Origin: Chitinophaga sp. LS1
GTDB lineage: Bacteria > Bacteroidota > Bacteroidia > Chitinophagales > Chitinophagaceae
Reading direction: 5' to 3'
Assembly: GCF_034274695.1 (NCBI RefSeq)
Contig: NZ_CP128362.1
Location: forward strand, 2,978,501-3,042,500
DNA length: 64,000 nucleotides
In this document: positions 1 to 9,023 of the stretch, in pieces
How positions within the stretch are numbered: the stretch's first letter is position 1
How the letters are laid out: the number at the start of each line of letters is the position of its first letter
Translations under genes and position numbers: made by a program
The notes under the pieces: generated by a model
What the model was told of the DNA's origin: nothing
Seen by the model: only the letters and a program-made list of their open reading frames with translations
Databases searched by the model: none

Positions 1-218
1 AGGCCTGCCTGGTTTGATTTAATCTTATGACTGCTGTTTTGCTGACAGTGAGGTATACAATCTCACAGGGGAAAGTAATCTCCGTTTGTCAGAGTGTAAA
101 CGCCACAAATTAAAATATAGGTCACGCCTTCTGGGTGGCCGCCCAATAAAGCATTTAAACCGCCTATCCTGGGGATAGCTAGATCCACCCCCAGGCGCTG
201 GGTATAATATATAATAAC
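1..218 (+). other. Leader upstream of rplC, no gene seen
   Basis: No reading frame here can be supported. In this operon rpsJ normally precedes rplC, but the first bases do not give a recognisable S10 C-terminus, so rpsJ must end outside the window. A possible stem pairs CGCCT at 161-165 with AGGCG at 193-197, just before an AT-rich stretch and the rplC start. It may be part of the rplC leader; no promoter of the TAnnTTTG type was found. Confidence 0.5.
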
Positions 219-836
219 ATGAAAGGTATTATTGGCAAAAAGATCGGCATGACCAGCATCTTCGAACCGAATGGTAAGCAGACTGCTGTGACCATCATCG
301 AAGCCGGTCCATGCGTAGTAACTCAGGTTAAATCTCAAGAGACTGACGGTTACAACGCTATTCAGGTAGCATTTGGCGAGAAAAAAGAAAAGAACGCTAC
401 CAAAGCACAAATCAATCACTTCGCGAAAGCAAGTACCTCCCCCAAACGATTTGTAAAAGAGTTCCGCAACCCGGATATACAAAAAGCTCTTGGTGAAACC
501 ATTACCACCGAAATATTTGCAGAAGGAGAAACAATTGACGTAGTCGGTACCTCAAAAGGTAAAGGCTTCCAGGGTGTTGTTAAACGCCATGGATTTAGCG
601 GTGTGGGCGAAGCTACACACGGTCAGCACGACAGAAGCAGAGCTCCTGGTTCCGTGGGTGGATCCTCTTATCCTTCCCGCGTATTCAAGGGTATGCGTAT
701 GGCTGGTCAAACCGGTAATGAGCAGGTGAAAGTTAAAGGTCTTAAGATCGTTAAGATTTTCGCTGAGAAAAATTATATCCTGGTAAGTGGTTCCGTTCCC
801 GGCCACATTGGTTCAATCGTTTTAATCCAGAAGTAA
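219..836 (+). CDS. rplC: 50S ribosomal protein L3
   Basis: 205 aa, the normal bacterial length. L3 is an early 23S rRNA-binding protein at the peptidyl-transferase side of the large subunit. The start [12 protein letters not shown] and the central [12 protein letters not shown] / [16 protein letters not shown] block (about residues 128-153) are the L3 signatures of the extension that reaches toward the catalytic centre. Only one base separates its stop from rplD, so the two are probably translationally coupled. Confidence 0.97.
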   Translation: MKGIIGKKIGMTSIFEPNGKQTAVTIIEAGPCVVTQVKSQETDGYNAIQVAFGEKKEKNATKAQINHFAKASTSPKRFVKEFRNPDIQKALGETITTEIFAEGETIDVVGTSKGKGFQGVVKRHGFSGVGEATHGQHDRSRAPGSVGGSSYPSRVFKGMRMAGQTGNEQVKVKGLKIVKIFAEKNYILVSGSVPGHIGSIVLIQK

Positions 837-837
837 T

Positions 838-1476
838 ATGCAACTTGATATTTTAAATATAGAAGGTAAGAAAACAGGAAGAACTATTGAGCTCCCTGAA
901 GAAATTTTCGGAGTGGAGCCTAACAACCACGTGATCTACCTGGCTGTTAAACAATACCTCGCTGCTCAGCGTCAGGGTACCCACAAGGTAAAGACCCGTG
1001 CTGAGGTGAAAGGTGCTTCCCGTAAACTGCACAAGCAAAAAGGTACTGGTGGTTCCCGTAAAGGTAACATCCGTAACCCACTGTATAAAGGTGGTGGTAC
1101 CATCTTCGGTCCAAAACCGCACAAATATGACATTAAGCTGAACAGAAAAGTAAAAGATCTCGCTAAGATTTCTGCACTGTCTGTAAAAGCTAAAGAAAAC
1201 AGTATCATCGTTCTGGAAGATCTGAACCTGGCTACTCCTAAAACTTCACAGTTTGCGGGTATCCTGGCGAAACTGAACCTGAATGTAAATGGCCGTAAGA
1301 CTTTGGTTGTACTGCCTGAATACAATGATAATGTGTACCTGTCTCTGCGCAACATCCCTACAGTAGATAGCGTAATGCTGAGCGATATCAATACTTATGA
1401 TATCATGAATAGCAATACCCTGATCATCACTGAGAGTGCTGCCAAAATCTTCACAGAAGAGCCGGTAGAAGCTTAA
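838..1476 (+). CDS. rplD: 50S ribosomal protein L4
   Basis: 212 aa. L4 binds 23S rRNA domain I and lines the peptide exit tunnel; in Escherichia coli it also represses the S10 operon. The long basic loop with KQKGTGGSRKGNIRNP and GGGTIFGPKPHKY (about residues 66-100) is the tunnel loop. Start ATG at 838 follows the rplC stop directly. A spacer of 57 bp containing a small GC-rich hairpin (about 1498-1517) precedes rplW. Autogenous control is known for E. coli only; nothing here proves it. Confidence 0.96.
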   Translation: MQLDILNIEGKKTGRTIELPEEIFGVEPNNHVIYLAVKQYLAAQRQGTHKVKTRAEVKGASRKLHKQKGTGGSRKGNIRNPLYKGGGTIFGPKPHKYDIKLNRKVKDLAKISALSVKAKENSIIVLEDLNLATPKTSQFAGILAKLNLNVNGRKTLVVLPEYNDNVYLSLRNIPTVDSVMLSDINTYDIMNSNTLIITESAAKIFTEEPVEA

Positions 1477-1533
1477 TTGTCAAATTTAAATCACACAGCT
1501 GGCGGGAAAGCCTGCCACTCAAAGCGATAAAAG

Positions 1534-1833
1534 ATGAAACTTTCAGACGTTTTAATCAGACCGGTAGTAAGTGAAAAAGTGAACAAAGCCACTGATAAAT
1601 TCAACCGTTACTACTTCATCGTAGACAAGAAATCCAACAAACTGGAAATCAAGAAAGCAGTTGAAGAGTTCTATGGCGTTGCAGTATCAGAAGTGAACAC
1701 TGCCGTTATGCCTGGTAAAGCTAAACAGCGTTTTACCAAAGCTGGTTTCATTGCTGGTAAGAAACCTTCTTACAAGAAAGCAATTGTAACCCTGGCTGCA
1801 GGAGAATCTATAGATCTGTATGCTAACATATAG
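1534..1833 (+). CDS. rplW: 50S ribosomal protein L23
   Basis: 99 aa, the usual size. L23 sits at the tunnel exit and is the docking site for trigger factor and SRP. The N-terminal LSDVLIRPVVSEK motif and the loop VMPGKAKQRF are family features. It lies in the conserved L4-L23-L2 order. Confidence 0.96.
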   Translation: MKLSDVLIRPVVSEKVNKATDKFNRYYFIVDKKSNKLEIKKAVEEFYGVAVSEVNTAVMPGKAKQRFTKAGFIAGKKPSYKKAIVTLAAGESIDLYANI

Positions 1834-1920
1834 TGCTCATAGCTGCGGCAACGCGGCATGATGGATGTATATGCAGATCACATTTATAAATAAAGCAACT
1901 AGTTAAACAATTACTAGATC

Positions 1921-2751
1921 ATGGCACTGAAGAAATTTAAACCGATGACAGCCGGTACCCGTTGGAAAATTGGCAACGCGTTCGCTGAGCTGACCACGGA
2001 TACTCCTGAAAAGAGCCTGCTGGAGGCTAAGTCCAAAACCGGCGGTAGAAACGTACAGGGTAGAAGATCTATGCGCTACATCGGTGGTGGACACAAGCAA
2101 CATTACCGTATCATAGACTTCAAACGTGACAAACATAGTATTCCTGCTACTGTAAAGAGCATTGAGTACGATCCAAACCGTAGCGCATTCATCGCACTGC
2201 TGAACTATGCAGATGGTGAAAAACGTTACATCCTGGCTCCTCAGGGTTTACAGGTTGGTGCTACAGTAGTGAGCGGTCCTGATGCTGCTCCTGAAGTAGG
2301 TAACTCCCTGCCGCTGAGAAACATGCCACTGGGTACTGTTGTACACAATATCGAACTGCAGCCTGGTAGAGGTGGTGCAATCGCTAGAAGTGCCGGTACT
2401 TATGCACAGCTGAGCAACAAGGAAGAAAAATATGCCGTAATGAAAATGCCTTCTGGTGAGCTGCGTAAAGTGTTGATCACTTGTGCTGCTACTGTAGGTA
2501 CAGTTTCTAACTCTGACCACGCACTGCAATCAATTGGTAAAGCGGGTGCTAACCGTTGGAGAGGTATCAAGCCACGTAACCGTGGTGTAGCCATGAACCC
2601 TGTAGATCACCCGATGGGTGGTGGTGAAGGTAGATCTTCCGGAGGTCACCCTAGATCCAGAACAGGTAAATATGCGAAAGGTCTGAAGACTCGTAAGCAT
2701 AAGAGCTCTGATAAACTGATCATCAGCAGGAAAAACGGCAAAAAATTATAA
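1921..2751 (+). CDS. rplB: 50S ribosomal protein L2
   Basis: 276 aa. L2 is needed for subunit association and peptidyl-transferase activity. Visible signatures are the RNA-binding block [22 protein letters not shown] (read in two parts, about residues 42-64) and the C-terminal [13 protein letters not shown] block with the conserved histidine near the catalytic centre (about residues 223-235). The tail is rich in Lys and Arg. It starts with ATG at 1921, 87 bp after rplW. Confidence 0.97.
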   Translation: MALKKFKPMTAGTRWKIGNAFAELTTDTPEKSLLEAKSKTGGRNVQGRRSMRYIGGGHKQHYRIIDFKRDKHSIPATVKSIEYDPNRSAFIALLNYADGEKRYILAPQGLQVGATVVSGPDAAPEVGNSLPLRNMPLGTVVHNIELQPGRGGAIARSAGTYAQLSNKEEKYAVMKMPSGELRKVLITCAATVGTVSNSDHALQSIGKAGANRWRGIKPRNRGVAMNPVDHPMGGGEGRSSGGHPRSRTGKYAKGLKTRKHKSSDKLIISRKNGKKL

Positions 2752-2768
2752 TTCATAAAGCTTTTACC

Positions 2769-2805
2769 AGTTCCGCTTCGGGCGGATAGCCAGAAGCGGA
2801 ACGGT
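2769..2805 (+). promoter_or_regulatory. Spacer hairpin between rplB and rpsS
   Basis: GTTCCGCTTC pairs with GAAGCGGAAC in the 79-bp spacer and no T tract follows. A 10-bp perfect stem makes this a likely RNA structure in the transcript (processing, stability or attenuation) rather than a terminator. Function unknown. Confidence 0.5.
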
Positions 2806-2830
2806 TAAAGTAGAATAAAAATAAAAAGAC

Positions 2831-3097
2831 ATGGGTCGTTCCATTAGAAAAGGTCCTTACGTTGACCAGAAATTAGGAAAGAAAGTAGATAAAATGAATG
2901 AAGGCACCAAGCGTACTGTAATCAAGACGTGGAGCCGTCGTTCTACCATCACACCTGATTTTGTGGGCCATACATTTGCGGTACACAATGGTAACAAGTT
3001 CATTCCGGTATACGTTACCGAGTTTATGGTAGGTCATAAACTGGGAGAATTTGCACCAACCCGCAACTTTAAAGGACACGCTAACAAGAAAATGTAG
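2831..3097 (+). CDS. rpsS: 30S ribosomal protein S19
   Basis: 88 aa, standard length. S19 binds 16S rRNA with S13 in the small-subunit head near the A site. It begins [12 protein letters not shown] and carries [21 protein letters not shown] and the C-terminal [11 protein letters not shown] motif, all diagnostic for S19. Start ATG at 2831. Confidence 0.97.
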   Translation: MGRSIRKGPYVDQKLGKKVDKMNEGTKRTVIKTWSRRSTITPDFVGHTFAVHNGNKFIPVYVTEFMVGHKLGEFAPTRNFKGHANKKM

Positions 3098-3189
3098 TCA
3101 TTCGTTTGAAGTTTTAAGCTCGAGGTTTGCAGCGTGAAATACCTCGAACCCGGGACTTCGGACCTCAAACATTCAAATTTATAATTACA

Positions 3190-3546
3190 ATGGAAGCAGT
3201 AGCTAAGCTTAATAATAATCCAACATCTACCCGCAAAATGCGTCTGCTGGCAGACCTGATCCGTGGTATGGAAGTTGAGAAAGCGCTGAATGTATTAAAG
3301 TTCCATCCTAAGCACCCTAGTGTACCTCTGGAAAAACTGCTGTTGTCAGCTGTTGCGAACTGGAAAGTGAAGAACGAAGGTGTACGCGTTGAAGATGCGA
3401 ATCTGATTGTTAAAACCATCTTCGTTGATGGTGGTCGTATCCTGAAAAGAATGCGTCCGGCTCCACAGGGTAGAGGTTACCGTGTTCGCAAAAGAAGCAA
3501 TCACGTAACCCTTGCAGTTGACAGCAAAGTGGCTGAGGCTAAATAA
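3190..3546 (+). CDS. rplV: 50S ribosomal protein L22
   Basis: 118 aa from ATG 3190 ([20 protein letters not shown]). L22 lines the exit tunnel with L4; the basic hairpin [19 protein letters not shown] near residues 93-111 is its tunnel-reaching loop. An in-frame ATG at 3127 would add 21 residues, but these are encoded by a hairpin-forming spacer and do not resemble L22, so the shorter form is chosen. Confidence 0.94.
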   Translation: MEAVAKLNNNPTSTRKMRLLADLIRGMEVEKALNVLKFHPKHPSVPLEKLLLSAVANWKVKNEGVRVEDANLIVKTIFVDGGRILKRMRPAPQGRGYRVRKRSNHVTLAVDSKVAEAK

Positions 3547-3588
3547 AAGAAACTAAACTATTTATCTAATAGACAAATAAACCAGAAC

Positions 3589-4392
3589 ATGGGTCAGAAA
3601 ACAAATCCTATTGGTAACAGGTTAGGTATCATCAGAGGTTGGGACTCTAATTGGTATGGTGGCAAAAAAGATTATGCTACCAAACTGATCGAAGATAACA
3701 AGATCAGAACTTACCTGAATGCCCGTATCAACAAAGGTGGCATTTCCAGGGTAGTGATCGAGAGAACTTTAGGTAAATTGATCATCACCATCCATACATC
3801 CAAGCCTGGTATCATCATAGGTAAAGGTGGTGGAGAGGTAGACCGCATCAAGGAAGAAATAAAGAAACTGACTTCTAAAGAAGATGTACAGATCAACATT
3901 CTGGAGATCCGTCGTCCTGAAATAGATGCCAATATCGTAGCTGAAACTATCGCAAAACAGATTGAAAGCCGTATCAACTACAAACGTGCTATCAAGATGG
4001 CGATTGCTACTGCAATGAGAATGGGTGCTGAAGGTATCAAGGTTAAAGTAGGTGGTCGTCTGGGTGGTGCTGAAATCGCACGTTCAGAAGAGATGAAGCA
4101 AGGTCGTGTACCTTTGCACACCTTCCGTATGGATATCGACTATTCTTCTCTGTTTGCACAAACAGTATATGGTAAGATCGGTATCAAAGTATGGATCTGT
4201 AAAGGTGAAGTACTGGGTGAGCGCGATCTGAATCCAAATGCTATTTCCGGTAAGGATGGCGAAGGCCGCACAGGTGGTGAAGGTCATGGTCATCGTGGTG
4301 GAGAAAGAAGAGGCGGTGGCGACAGAAGAGGTGGTGATAACCGCGGCGGCGACAGAAGAGGTGGCGATAACCGTGGTGGTGGCCGTAGATAA
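3589..4392 (+). CDS. rpsC: 30S ribosomal protein S3 with Arg/Gly-rich tail
   Basis: 267 aa; many bacterial S3 proteins are about 210-240 aa. S3 forms part of the mRNA entry site and helicase activity of the 30S subunit. Residues 1-215 are normal S3: [18 protein letters not shown] at the start, the KH motif [18 protein letters not shown] near residue 74, and the C-terminal domain with [20 protein letters not shown]. From about residue 222 the protein becomes an RGG-type tail (repeated RRGGD and NRGG). Two adjacent 30-bp DNA repeats (4321-4350, 4351-4380) encode part of it. The tail is likely disordered and RNA-binding (inference). Confidence 0.96.
   Translation: MGQKTNPIGNRLGIIRGWDSNWYGGKKDYATKLIEDNKIRTYLNARINKGGISRVVIERTLGKLIITIHTSKPGIIIGKGGGEVDRIKEEIKKLTSKEDVQINILEIRRPEIDANIVAETIAKQIESRINYKRAIKMAIATAMRMGAEGIKVKVGGRLGGAEIARSEEMKQGRVPLHTFRMDIDYSSLFAQTVYGKIGIKVWICKGEVLGERDLNPNAISGKDGEGRTGGEGHGHRGGERRGGGDRRGGDNRGGDRRGGDNRGGGRR
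4321..4380 (+). repeat. Two tandem 30-bp repeats encoding the S3 RGG tail
   Basis: The unit beginning GACAGAAGAGGTGG occurs at 4321-4350 and again at 4351-4380 with a few third-position differences. Each unit encodes [10 protein letters not shown]. Substitutions at synonymous positions suggest that the amino-acid repeat is maintained by selection. Confidence 0.9.
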
Positions 4393-4432
4393 TCTTTATA
4401 ACAATTAACATTAACATTTAACATATACTAAG

Positions 4433-4855
4433 ATGTTACAGCCCAAGAGAACGAAACACAGGAAGATGCATAAAGGCCGCATCAAGGGGAACGCAAAACG
4501 TGGTGCGGATATCTCCTTTGGTAGTTTCGGCTTGAAAGCATTAGAACCTAAGTGGATCACAGACAGGCAGATCGAAGCTGCTCGTGTGGCTCTGACAAGA
4601 GCAATGAAACGTGAGGGTAACGTGTGGATCCGTATATTCCCTGACAAATCCATTACTGCCAAGCCTTTGGAAGTCAGAATGGGTAAAGGTAAAGGTGCTC
4701 CTGACCATTGGGCTGCTGTAGTTAAGCCAGGTCGTATGTTGTTCGAAGCGGACGGCGTACCTCTGGAAGTAGCTAAAGCTGCAATGGAGCTGGCTGCACA
4801 GAAACTGCCTATTAAAGTGAAATTTGTAGTACGTCGCGATTACGCTGAAGCATAA
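4433..4855 (+). CDS. rplP: 50S ribosomal protein L16
   Basis: 140 aa. L16 contacts the A-site tRNA and is essential for late 50S assembly. It begins [21 protein letters not shown] and contains [22 protein letters not shown], the hallmark loop holding the arginine that is hydroxylated in E. coli. Length is normal; 40 bp after rpsC. Confidence 0.97.
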   Translation: MLQPKRTKHRKMHKGRIKGNAKRGADISFGSFGLKALEPKWITDRQIEAARVALTRAMKREGNVWIRIFPDKSITAKPLEVRMGKGKGAPDHWAAVVKPGRMLFEADGVPLEVAKAAMELAAQKLPIKVKFVVRRDYAEA

Positions 4856-4909
4856 TTGCTACAGCAACCGGGATAAACTATAAACGATAAACCAGAAATA
4901 ATAAATACA

Positions 4910-5110
4910 ATGGCAAACGAAAAGCTGGATCTGAAAGGTTTAAGCGAACAGGAGCTGAAAGAGAAAATCTCCGAAGAGCAATTACGCCTGAAGAAAATTA
5001 CATTCAGTCACGCAATTACGCCAATTGAGAATCCAATGAGCATCCGCTCTCTCAGGCGTCAGATCGCACAGCTGAAAACTGAGCTGCGCAAAAGAGAACT
5101 GGGCTTCTAA
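4910..5110 (+). CDS. rpmC: 50S ribosomal protein L29
   Basis: 66 aa, two long helices typical of L29, which sits beside L23 at the tunnel exit. The motif LSEQELKEKISEEQLRLKK followed by IRSLRRQIAQLKTELRKRE is characteristic. Confidence 0.94.
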   Translation: MANEKLDLKGLSEQELKEKISEEQLRLKKITFSHAITPIENPMSIRSLRRQIAQLKTELRKRELGF

Positions 5111-5174
5111 GCCTTAAAAATAAATTCATTCATCGGTCCGTAAGGAGCGGTCTGGATAATAAATACTTTCAACA

Positions 5175-5432
5175 ATGAGCGAAAGAAAATTAAGAAAAAC
5201 CAGAATTGGTGTCGTTTCCAGCAACAAAGCGGAAAAAACAATCAGCGTTAGCGTTGAGCGTAAAGTGAAACACCCGATCTATGGTAAATTCGTGAAAAAA
5301 ACCACCAAGTTCATGGCTCATGACGAGCTGAACCAGTGCAGCATCGGCGATACCGTTAGAATAATGGAAACTCGTCCGTTGAGCAAGAATAAGTGCTGGA
5401 GATTGATAGAGGTGATCGAAAAGGTAAAATAA
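5175..5432 (+). CDS. rpsQ: 30S ribosomal protein S17
   Basis: 85 aa OB-fold protein binding 16S rRNA helices 7 and 11. Recognised by [36 protein letters not shown] and [13 protein letters not shown]. Standard length, ATG at 5175. Confidence 0.95.
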   Translation: MSERKLRKTRIGVVSSNKAEKTISVSVERKVKHPIYGKFVKKTTKFMAHDELNQCSIGDTVRIMETRPLSKNKCWRLIEVIEKVK

Positions 5433-5508
5433 TTTATTATTGTTTCAAGCTGCATGCAGCGTTCCTGGATGCAGCCGCTGATTAAACAAATACAAATCTT
5501 ATAAAAAG

Positions 5509-5877
5509 ATGATACAACAAGAATCAAGGCTGAATGTAGCTGATAACAGTGGTGCCAAGGAAGTACTGTGTATTAGAGTGTTAGGCAACTCCGGCCAGGA
5601 CTACGCAAAAGTAGGTGACAAGATCGTTGTTACTGTAAAAGACGCGATCGCAGGTGGTGGTGTGAAAAAAGGTACAGTGCACAAAGCTGTTATCGTAAGA
5701 ACTAAAAACAAGCTGCGCCGTAAAGACGGATCTTATATCCGTTTCGACGATAATGCCGTTGTATTACTGAACAACTCTGACGAGCCACGCGGTACCCGTA
5801 TCTTCGGCCCAGTTGCCCGTGAGCTGCGCGATAAGGGATACATGAAGATTATCTCTCTGGCTCCCGAAGTATTGTAA
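5509..5877 (+). CDS. rplN: 50S ribosomal protein L14
   Basis: 122 aa. L14 lies on the subunit interface. [20 protein letters not shown] is the invariant L14 start, and [24 protein letters not shown] the invariant end. It is followed by a 158-bp spacer that contains a long hairpin and a complete promoter for the next gene block. Confidence 0.97.
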   Translation: MIQQESRLNVADNSGAKEVLCIRVLGNSGQDYAKVGDKIVVTVKDAIAGGGVKKGTVHKAVIVRTKNKLRRKDGSYIRFDDNAVVLLNNSDEPRGTRIFGPVARELRDKGYMKIISLAPEVL

Positions 5878-5893
5878 AGATATCGATGCGTTC

Positions 5894-5946
5894 GCTGAAA
5901 GCATAAAGCAAAAAGTAAAAAAAGCTTATTGCTTTGTGCTTTCAGC
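5894..5946 (+). promoter_or_regulatory. 18-bp stem hairpin between rplN and rplX
   Basis: The arms at 5894-5911 and 5929-5946 pair over 18 bp with one mismatch, with a 17-nt A-rich loop. No T run follows, so classical termination is doubtful. The right arm overlaps the -33 box of the internal promoter, so DNA structure could also influence that promoter (inference). Confidence 0.55.
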
Positions 5947-5963
5947 ATAAATGCATATCTTTG
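5933..5963 (+). promoter_or_regulatory. Internal promoter for rplX onward
   Basis: TTTG at 5933-5936, a 19-bp gap, then TATCTTTG at 5956-5963: a full match to the Bacteroidota housekeeping promoter. Transcription would begin near 5970 and give rplX its own leader. It also explains why the long upstream in-frame extension of rplX (from 5934) is not translated. Confidence 0.75.
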
Positions 5964-6035
5964 CTGCCCGTTTCTAAAACGAATATTAATCAAGCGGAAC
6001 CGATGTTTCGCTTGGCGTTTATAAATAAACAAATA

Positions 6036-6374
6036 ATGAAAACGAGATTCAAGCCTAAGTTCAACATTAAGAAAGGCGACACCGTTGTAGTGATTGCCGG
6101 CGATGATAAGGACAGGACCAAGCCCCGTCAGGTGCTGGAAGTGATCCCTGACAAGGCGCGCGTACTGGTAGAAGGTGTGAACATCATCACCAAACATACC
6201 AAACCAACTGCTCAGAATACCAAAGGTGGTATTGTTAAGCAGGAAGCTCCTATCGCCATTTCTAACGTAATGTTGTGGGATGCTAAGGCTGGTAAACCTA
6301 CCAAGGTAAACCGTCAGCGTGAAAATGGTAAATTAGTTCGTATAGCTAAAAAATCAGGGGAGGCAATCAAATAA
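6036..6374 (+). CDS. rplX: 50S ribosomal protein L24
   Basis: 112 aa from ATG 6036 ([20 protein letters not shown]). L24 starts assembly of the 5' domain of 23S rRNA. A KOW motif [23 protein letters not shown] is near the N terminus and the [12 protein letters not shown] segment follows. The upstream ATG at 5934 lies before the internal promoter and is rejected. The TAA stop shares one base with the rplE start codon. Confidence 0.94.
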   Translation: MKTRFKPKFNIKKGDTVVVIAGDDKDRTKPRQVLEVIPDKARVLVEGVNIITKHTKPTAQNTKGGIVKQEAPIAISNVMLWDAKAGKPTKVNRQRENGKLVRIAKKSGEAIK

Positions 6375-6949
6375 TGGCAAACACTACATATACACCCAGA
6401 CTGCAGACTAAATACCGTACTGAAGTAGTTAATACTCTGCACAAAAAATTCAACTACAAAAGCGTAATGCAGGTACCTCGCCTGGTGAAGATCTGTCTGA
6501 ACCAGGGTATCAATGGTGCTGTAGGTGATAAGAAACTGGTAGATATTGCTGTGGATGAAATGACCCGTATCTCCGGTCAGAAAGCTATCGCTACTTTATC
6601 CAAAAAGGATATTTCCAATTTCAAACTCAGGAAGAACATGCCAATCGGTGCTCGTGTAACACTGCGTGGTTATAACATGTACGAATTCCTGGATCGTCTG
6701 ATCGCTGTATCACTGCCTCGTGTACGTGACTTCAAGGGTATCAATGAAAAAGCTTTCGATGGCCGCGGTAACTATACCCTGGGTATCAATGAGCAGATCA
6801 TCTTCCCTGAGATCGACATCGATAAAGTAACAAAGATCTCCGGTATGGATATCACTTTCGTTACTACGGCTAACACCAACGAAGAAGCTTACGAGCTCCT
6901 GAAAGAACTGGGTATGCCGTTCAAGAACATCAAGAAAGATCAACAATAA
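6374..6949 (+). CDS. rplE: 50S ribosomal protein L5
   Basis: 191 aa. L5 binds 5S rRNA and the P-site tRNA in the central protuberance. Signatures are KIVLNxG-like [12 protein letters not shown], the TGQK-like block [21 protein letters not shown], and [19 protein letters not shown] near residues 131-149. The start overlaps the rplX stop by one base, indicating coupling. Confidence 0.97.
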   Translation: MANTTYTPRLQTKYRTEVVNTLHKKFNYKSVMQVPRLVKICLNQGINGAVGDKKLVDIAVDEMTRISGQKAIATLSKKDISNFKLRKNMPIGARVTLRGYNMYEFLDRLIAVSLPRVRDFKGINEKAFDGRGNYTLGINEQIIFPEIDIDKVTKISGMDITFVTTANTNEEAYELLKELGMPFKNIKKDQQ

Positions 6950-7025
6950 TATTTGATCTCAAATTCCAAATCCCTTCCGGGTTTTGGAATTTGACATTTA
7001 TAAACTGGAATTATAAACTCTAATT

Positions 7026-7295
7026 ATGGCAAAAGAATCCATAAAGGCTAGACAAAGGAAAAGAGAAGCCATGGTTGCTAAGTTCGCTGAAAAACGTGCT
7101 GCCCTCAAAGCTGAAGGTAACTACGAAGCACTGGATCAGCTGCCTAGAAACGCTTCTCCTGTTCGCCTGCACAACAGATGTCAGCTTTCCGGTCGTCCAA
7201 AAGGTTACATGCGTCATTTCGGTCTTTGCCGTAATATGTTCCGTGACCTGGCGCTCGCTGGTAAGATCCCTGGCGTAAGAAAAGCTAGCTGGTAA
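7026..7295 (+). CDS. rpsN: 30S ribosomal protein S14
   Basis: 89 aa long-form S14, which lacks the zinc-binding CxxC pairs of the short form. It binds 16S rRNA in the 30S head. [16 protein letters not shown] starts the protein and [22 protein letters not shown] is the family core. A terminator-like hairpin stands directly after it. Confidence 0.95.
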   Translation: MAKESIKARQRKREAMVAKFAEKRAALKAEGNYEALDQLPRNASPVRLHNRCQLSGRPKGYMRHFGLCRNMFRDLALAGKIPGVRKASW

Positions 7296-7311
7296 TCACC
7301 ACTCATGGGAT

Positions 7312-7349
7312 GGACAATTATCCCCCGACGAATAGTAATTGTCCTTTTT
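7312..7349 (+). terminator. Terminator-like hairpin inside the spc block
   Basis: GGACAATTA (7312-7320) and TAATTGTCC (7336-7344) form a perfect 9-bp stem followed by TTTTT. It sits between rpsN and rpsH, where read-through is expected, so it may act as a partial terminator or attenuator. The 15-nt loop is long for a strong terminator. Confidence 0.55.
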
Positions 7350-7439
7350 CCCCCTTTTATATTCGTTAAAGATCTTGATTTTCCTATCTACACGATTTGG
7401 ATATCGCATTGTAAAAAGTTTTTAAAATTATTAGAAACA

Positions 7440-7838
7440 ATGGTTACTGATCCAATAGCAGACTTCCTGACCAGAATCCGGAATGCTCAAATGGCCAACC
7501 ACAGGATTGTGGAAATTCCTGCCTCCAAACTGAAAAAACGTATCACTGAGATACTGTACGACAAAGGTTATATCCTGAAGTACAAATTTGAAGAAGACAA
7601 CAAACAGGGTCTGATCAAAATAGCTCTGAAGTATGATCCTCAGACTAAAGTACCTGCTATCACTGATCTGCAGCGTATCAGCCGTCCTGGTCTTCGTCAA
7701 TACTCCAAACCTGCTGATTTCAAACGTATCAAGAATGGTCTGGGTGTCGCTATCGTGTCTACATCTAAAGGTGTAATGACTGATAAAGAAGCGAAAGTAC
7801 AGAACGTGGGTGGCGAAGTTGTTTGCTACGTTTATTAA
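7440..7838 (+). CDS. rpsH: 30S ribosomal protein S8
   Basis: 132 aa from ATG 7440 (MVTDPIADFLTRIRNAQ). S8 binds the 16S central domain and in E. coli represses the spc operon. The C-terminal SRPGLRQYSKP and STSKGVMTDKEA motifs are diagnostic. An in-frame start at 7305 would add 45 hydrophobic, non-family residues encoded by the terminator-like spacer and is rejected. Confidence 0.95.
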   Translation: MVTDPIADFLTRIRNAQMANHRIVEIPASKLKKRITEILYDKGYILKYKFEEDNKQGLIKIALKYDPQTKVPAITDLQRISRPGLRQYSKPADFKRIKNGLGVAIVSTSKGVMTDKEAKVQNVGGEVVCYVY

Positions 7839-7844
7839 TATATT

Positions 7845-7863
7845 AAGGTCCGCACAGGACCTT
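7845..7863 (+). promoter_or_regulatory. Short perfect hairpin after rpsH
   Basis: AAGGTCC (7845-7851) pairs with GGACCTT (7857-7863) around a 5-nt loop, directly downstream of the rpsH stop in a 148-bp spacer. No T tract follows. Role unknown; possibly a processing or stability element. Confidence 0.4.
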
Positions 7864-7986
7864 CTGGCGTTTGTCAATGGCTTGTGCAGATCTCTCCAAT
7901 AAATGGTCCGTTTCAGAATTAAGCCTTTCTATACGGTGGCTGAACACTGAGGGATCGAAAACACATAACAGTAAAAAACTGCAATT

Positions 7987-8541
7987 ATGTCTCGTATAGG
8001 TAAAGCTCCTATCAAATTAGCAGCCGGTGTTACAGTAACTGTATCCGCTACTAATGAACTGACAGTAAAAGGCCCTAAAGGTGAACTGAAAAAGAACATC
8101 GACAGGGATATCAAAATAGAAGTGGCTGATGGTGTACTGACAGTAGTTCGTCCTACTGAACAGATCCGTCACCGTGCACTGCATGGTCTGTACCGCGCAC
8201 TGATCAACAACATGGTGGTTGGTGTTACAGAAGGCTTCATTAAAAAACTTGAGCTGGTGGGTGTGGGTTACAAGGCTGCCAACGCTGGTCAGCTGCTGGA
8301 CCTGTCTCTGGGTTACTCTCACAATATCGTGATTGAAATCCCTAAAGAACTGAAAGTAACTACATTGACTGAAAAGGGTGCTAACCCTAAAATCACACTG
8401 GAAGGTATTGACAACCAGCTGTTAGGTCAGGTAGCTGCTAAAATCCGTAGCCTGCGTAAACCAGAGCCTTATAAAGGTAAAGGTGTTCGCTACAGCGATG
8501 AAGTGGTTCGTAAGAAAGCAGGTAAGTCTGCAGGTAAATAA
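7987..8541 (+). CDS. rplF: 50S ribosomal protein L6
   Basis: 184 aa. L6 has two duplicated domains and binds 23S rRNA near the sarcin-ricin loop. MSRIGKAPIKLAAGV and the C-terminal RKPEPYKGKGVRYSDEVVRKKAGKS are diagnostic. Typical length. Confidence 0.97.
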   Translation: MSRIGKAPIKLAAGVTVTVSATNELTVKGPKGELKKNIDRDIKIEVADGVLTVVRPTEQIRHRALHGLYRALINNMVVGVTEGFIKKLELVGVGYKAANAGQLLDLSLGYSHNIVIEIPKELKVTTLTEKGANPKITLEGIDNQLLGQVAAKIRSLRKPEPYKGKGVRYSDEVVRKKAGKSAGK

Positions 8542-8546
8542 TTTTA

Positions 8547-8608
8547 ATTGGCTAACCGGTATGCTTTACTGGTTAGCTAATTCAACAATATTCCGGCAGC
8601 ATCGGAAT
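8547..8608 (+). promoter_or_regulatory. Double hairpin between rplF and rplR
   Basis: TTGGCTAACC pairs with GGTTAGCTAA (about 8548-8582), followed by a second stem of ATATTCCG with CGGAATAT (about 8589-8611). The two stems fill most of the 86-bp spacer. No T run is present, so an RNA stability or processing role is more likely than termination. Confidence 0.45.
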
Positions 8609-8627
8609 ATATAAATTAAACATAGAA

Positions 8628-8984
8628 ATGAGCACAAAAGCAGTTAATAGCAGACAGAAAATCCGTTACCGCATCCGTAAGAAAGTGGTAGGTAGCGCTC
8701 AGAGACCAAGATTATCTGTATTCCGCAGCAATAGCGATATTTACGTGCAATTGATCGATGATGCAAACGGTACTACACTGGCTTCTGCATCTTCCCGCGA
8801 TAAGGATATCGTAGCACAGAAAGGTACCAAGATCGAGAAATCTAAATTGGTAGGTGCAGCTGTGGCTACTAAAGCAACCTCACTGGGTATTACAGCAGTA
8901 GTATTCGATCGTGGTGGTTATCTGTACCATGGTCGTGTGAAGAGCGTAGCTGATGGTGCAAGAGAAGCTGGTCTCCAATTCTAA
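8628..8984 (+). CDS. rplR: 50S ribosomal protein L18
   Basis: 118 aa. L18 binds 5S rRNA with L5. [18 protein letters not shown] and the C-terminal [24 protein letters not shown] are the family signatures. Standard length. Confidence 0.96.
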   Translation: MSTKAVNSRQKIRYRIRKKVVGSAQRPRLSVFRSNSDIYVQLIDDANGTTLASASSRDKDIVAQKGTKIEKSKLVGAAVATKATSLGITAVVFDRGGYLYHGRVKSVADGAREAGLQF

Positions 8985-9023
8985 AAATCGAAATTGATTA
9001 AATCGTAATTCGCAAATAATAAA

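Noticed and set aside
1..30. Possible end of rpsJ at the left edge
   Set aside because: None of the three plus frames gives a recognisable S10 C-terminus; the short frame ending at base 30 does not match.
3127..3189. N-terminal extension of L22
   Set aside because: Sequence is a hairpin-rich spacer; L22 begins at MEAVAK.
5934..6035. N-terminal extension of L24
   Set aside because: Lies before the internal promoter and adds residues not found in L24.
7305..7439. N-terminal extension of S8
   Set aside because: Encoded by the terminator-like spacer, hydrophobic and not part of the S8 family.
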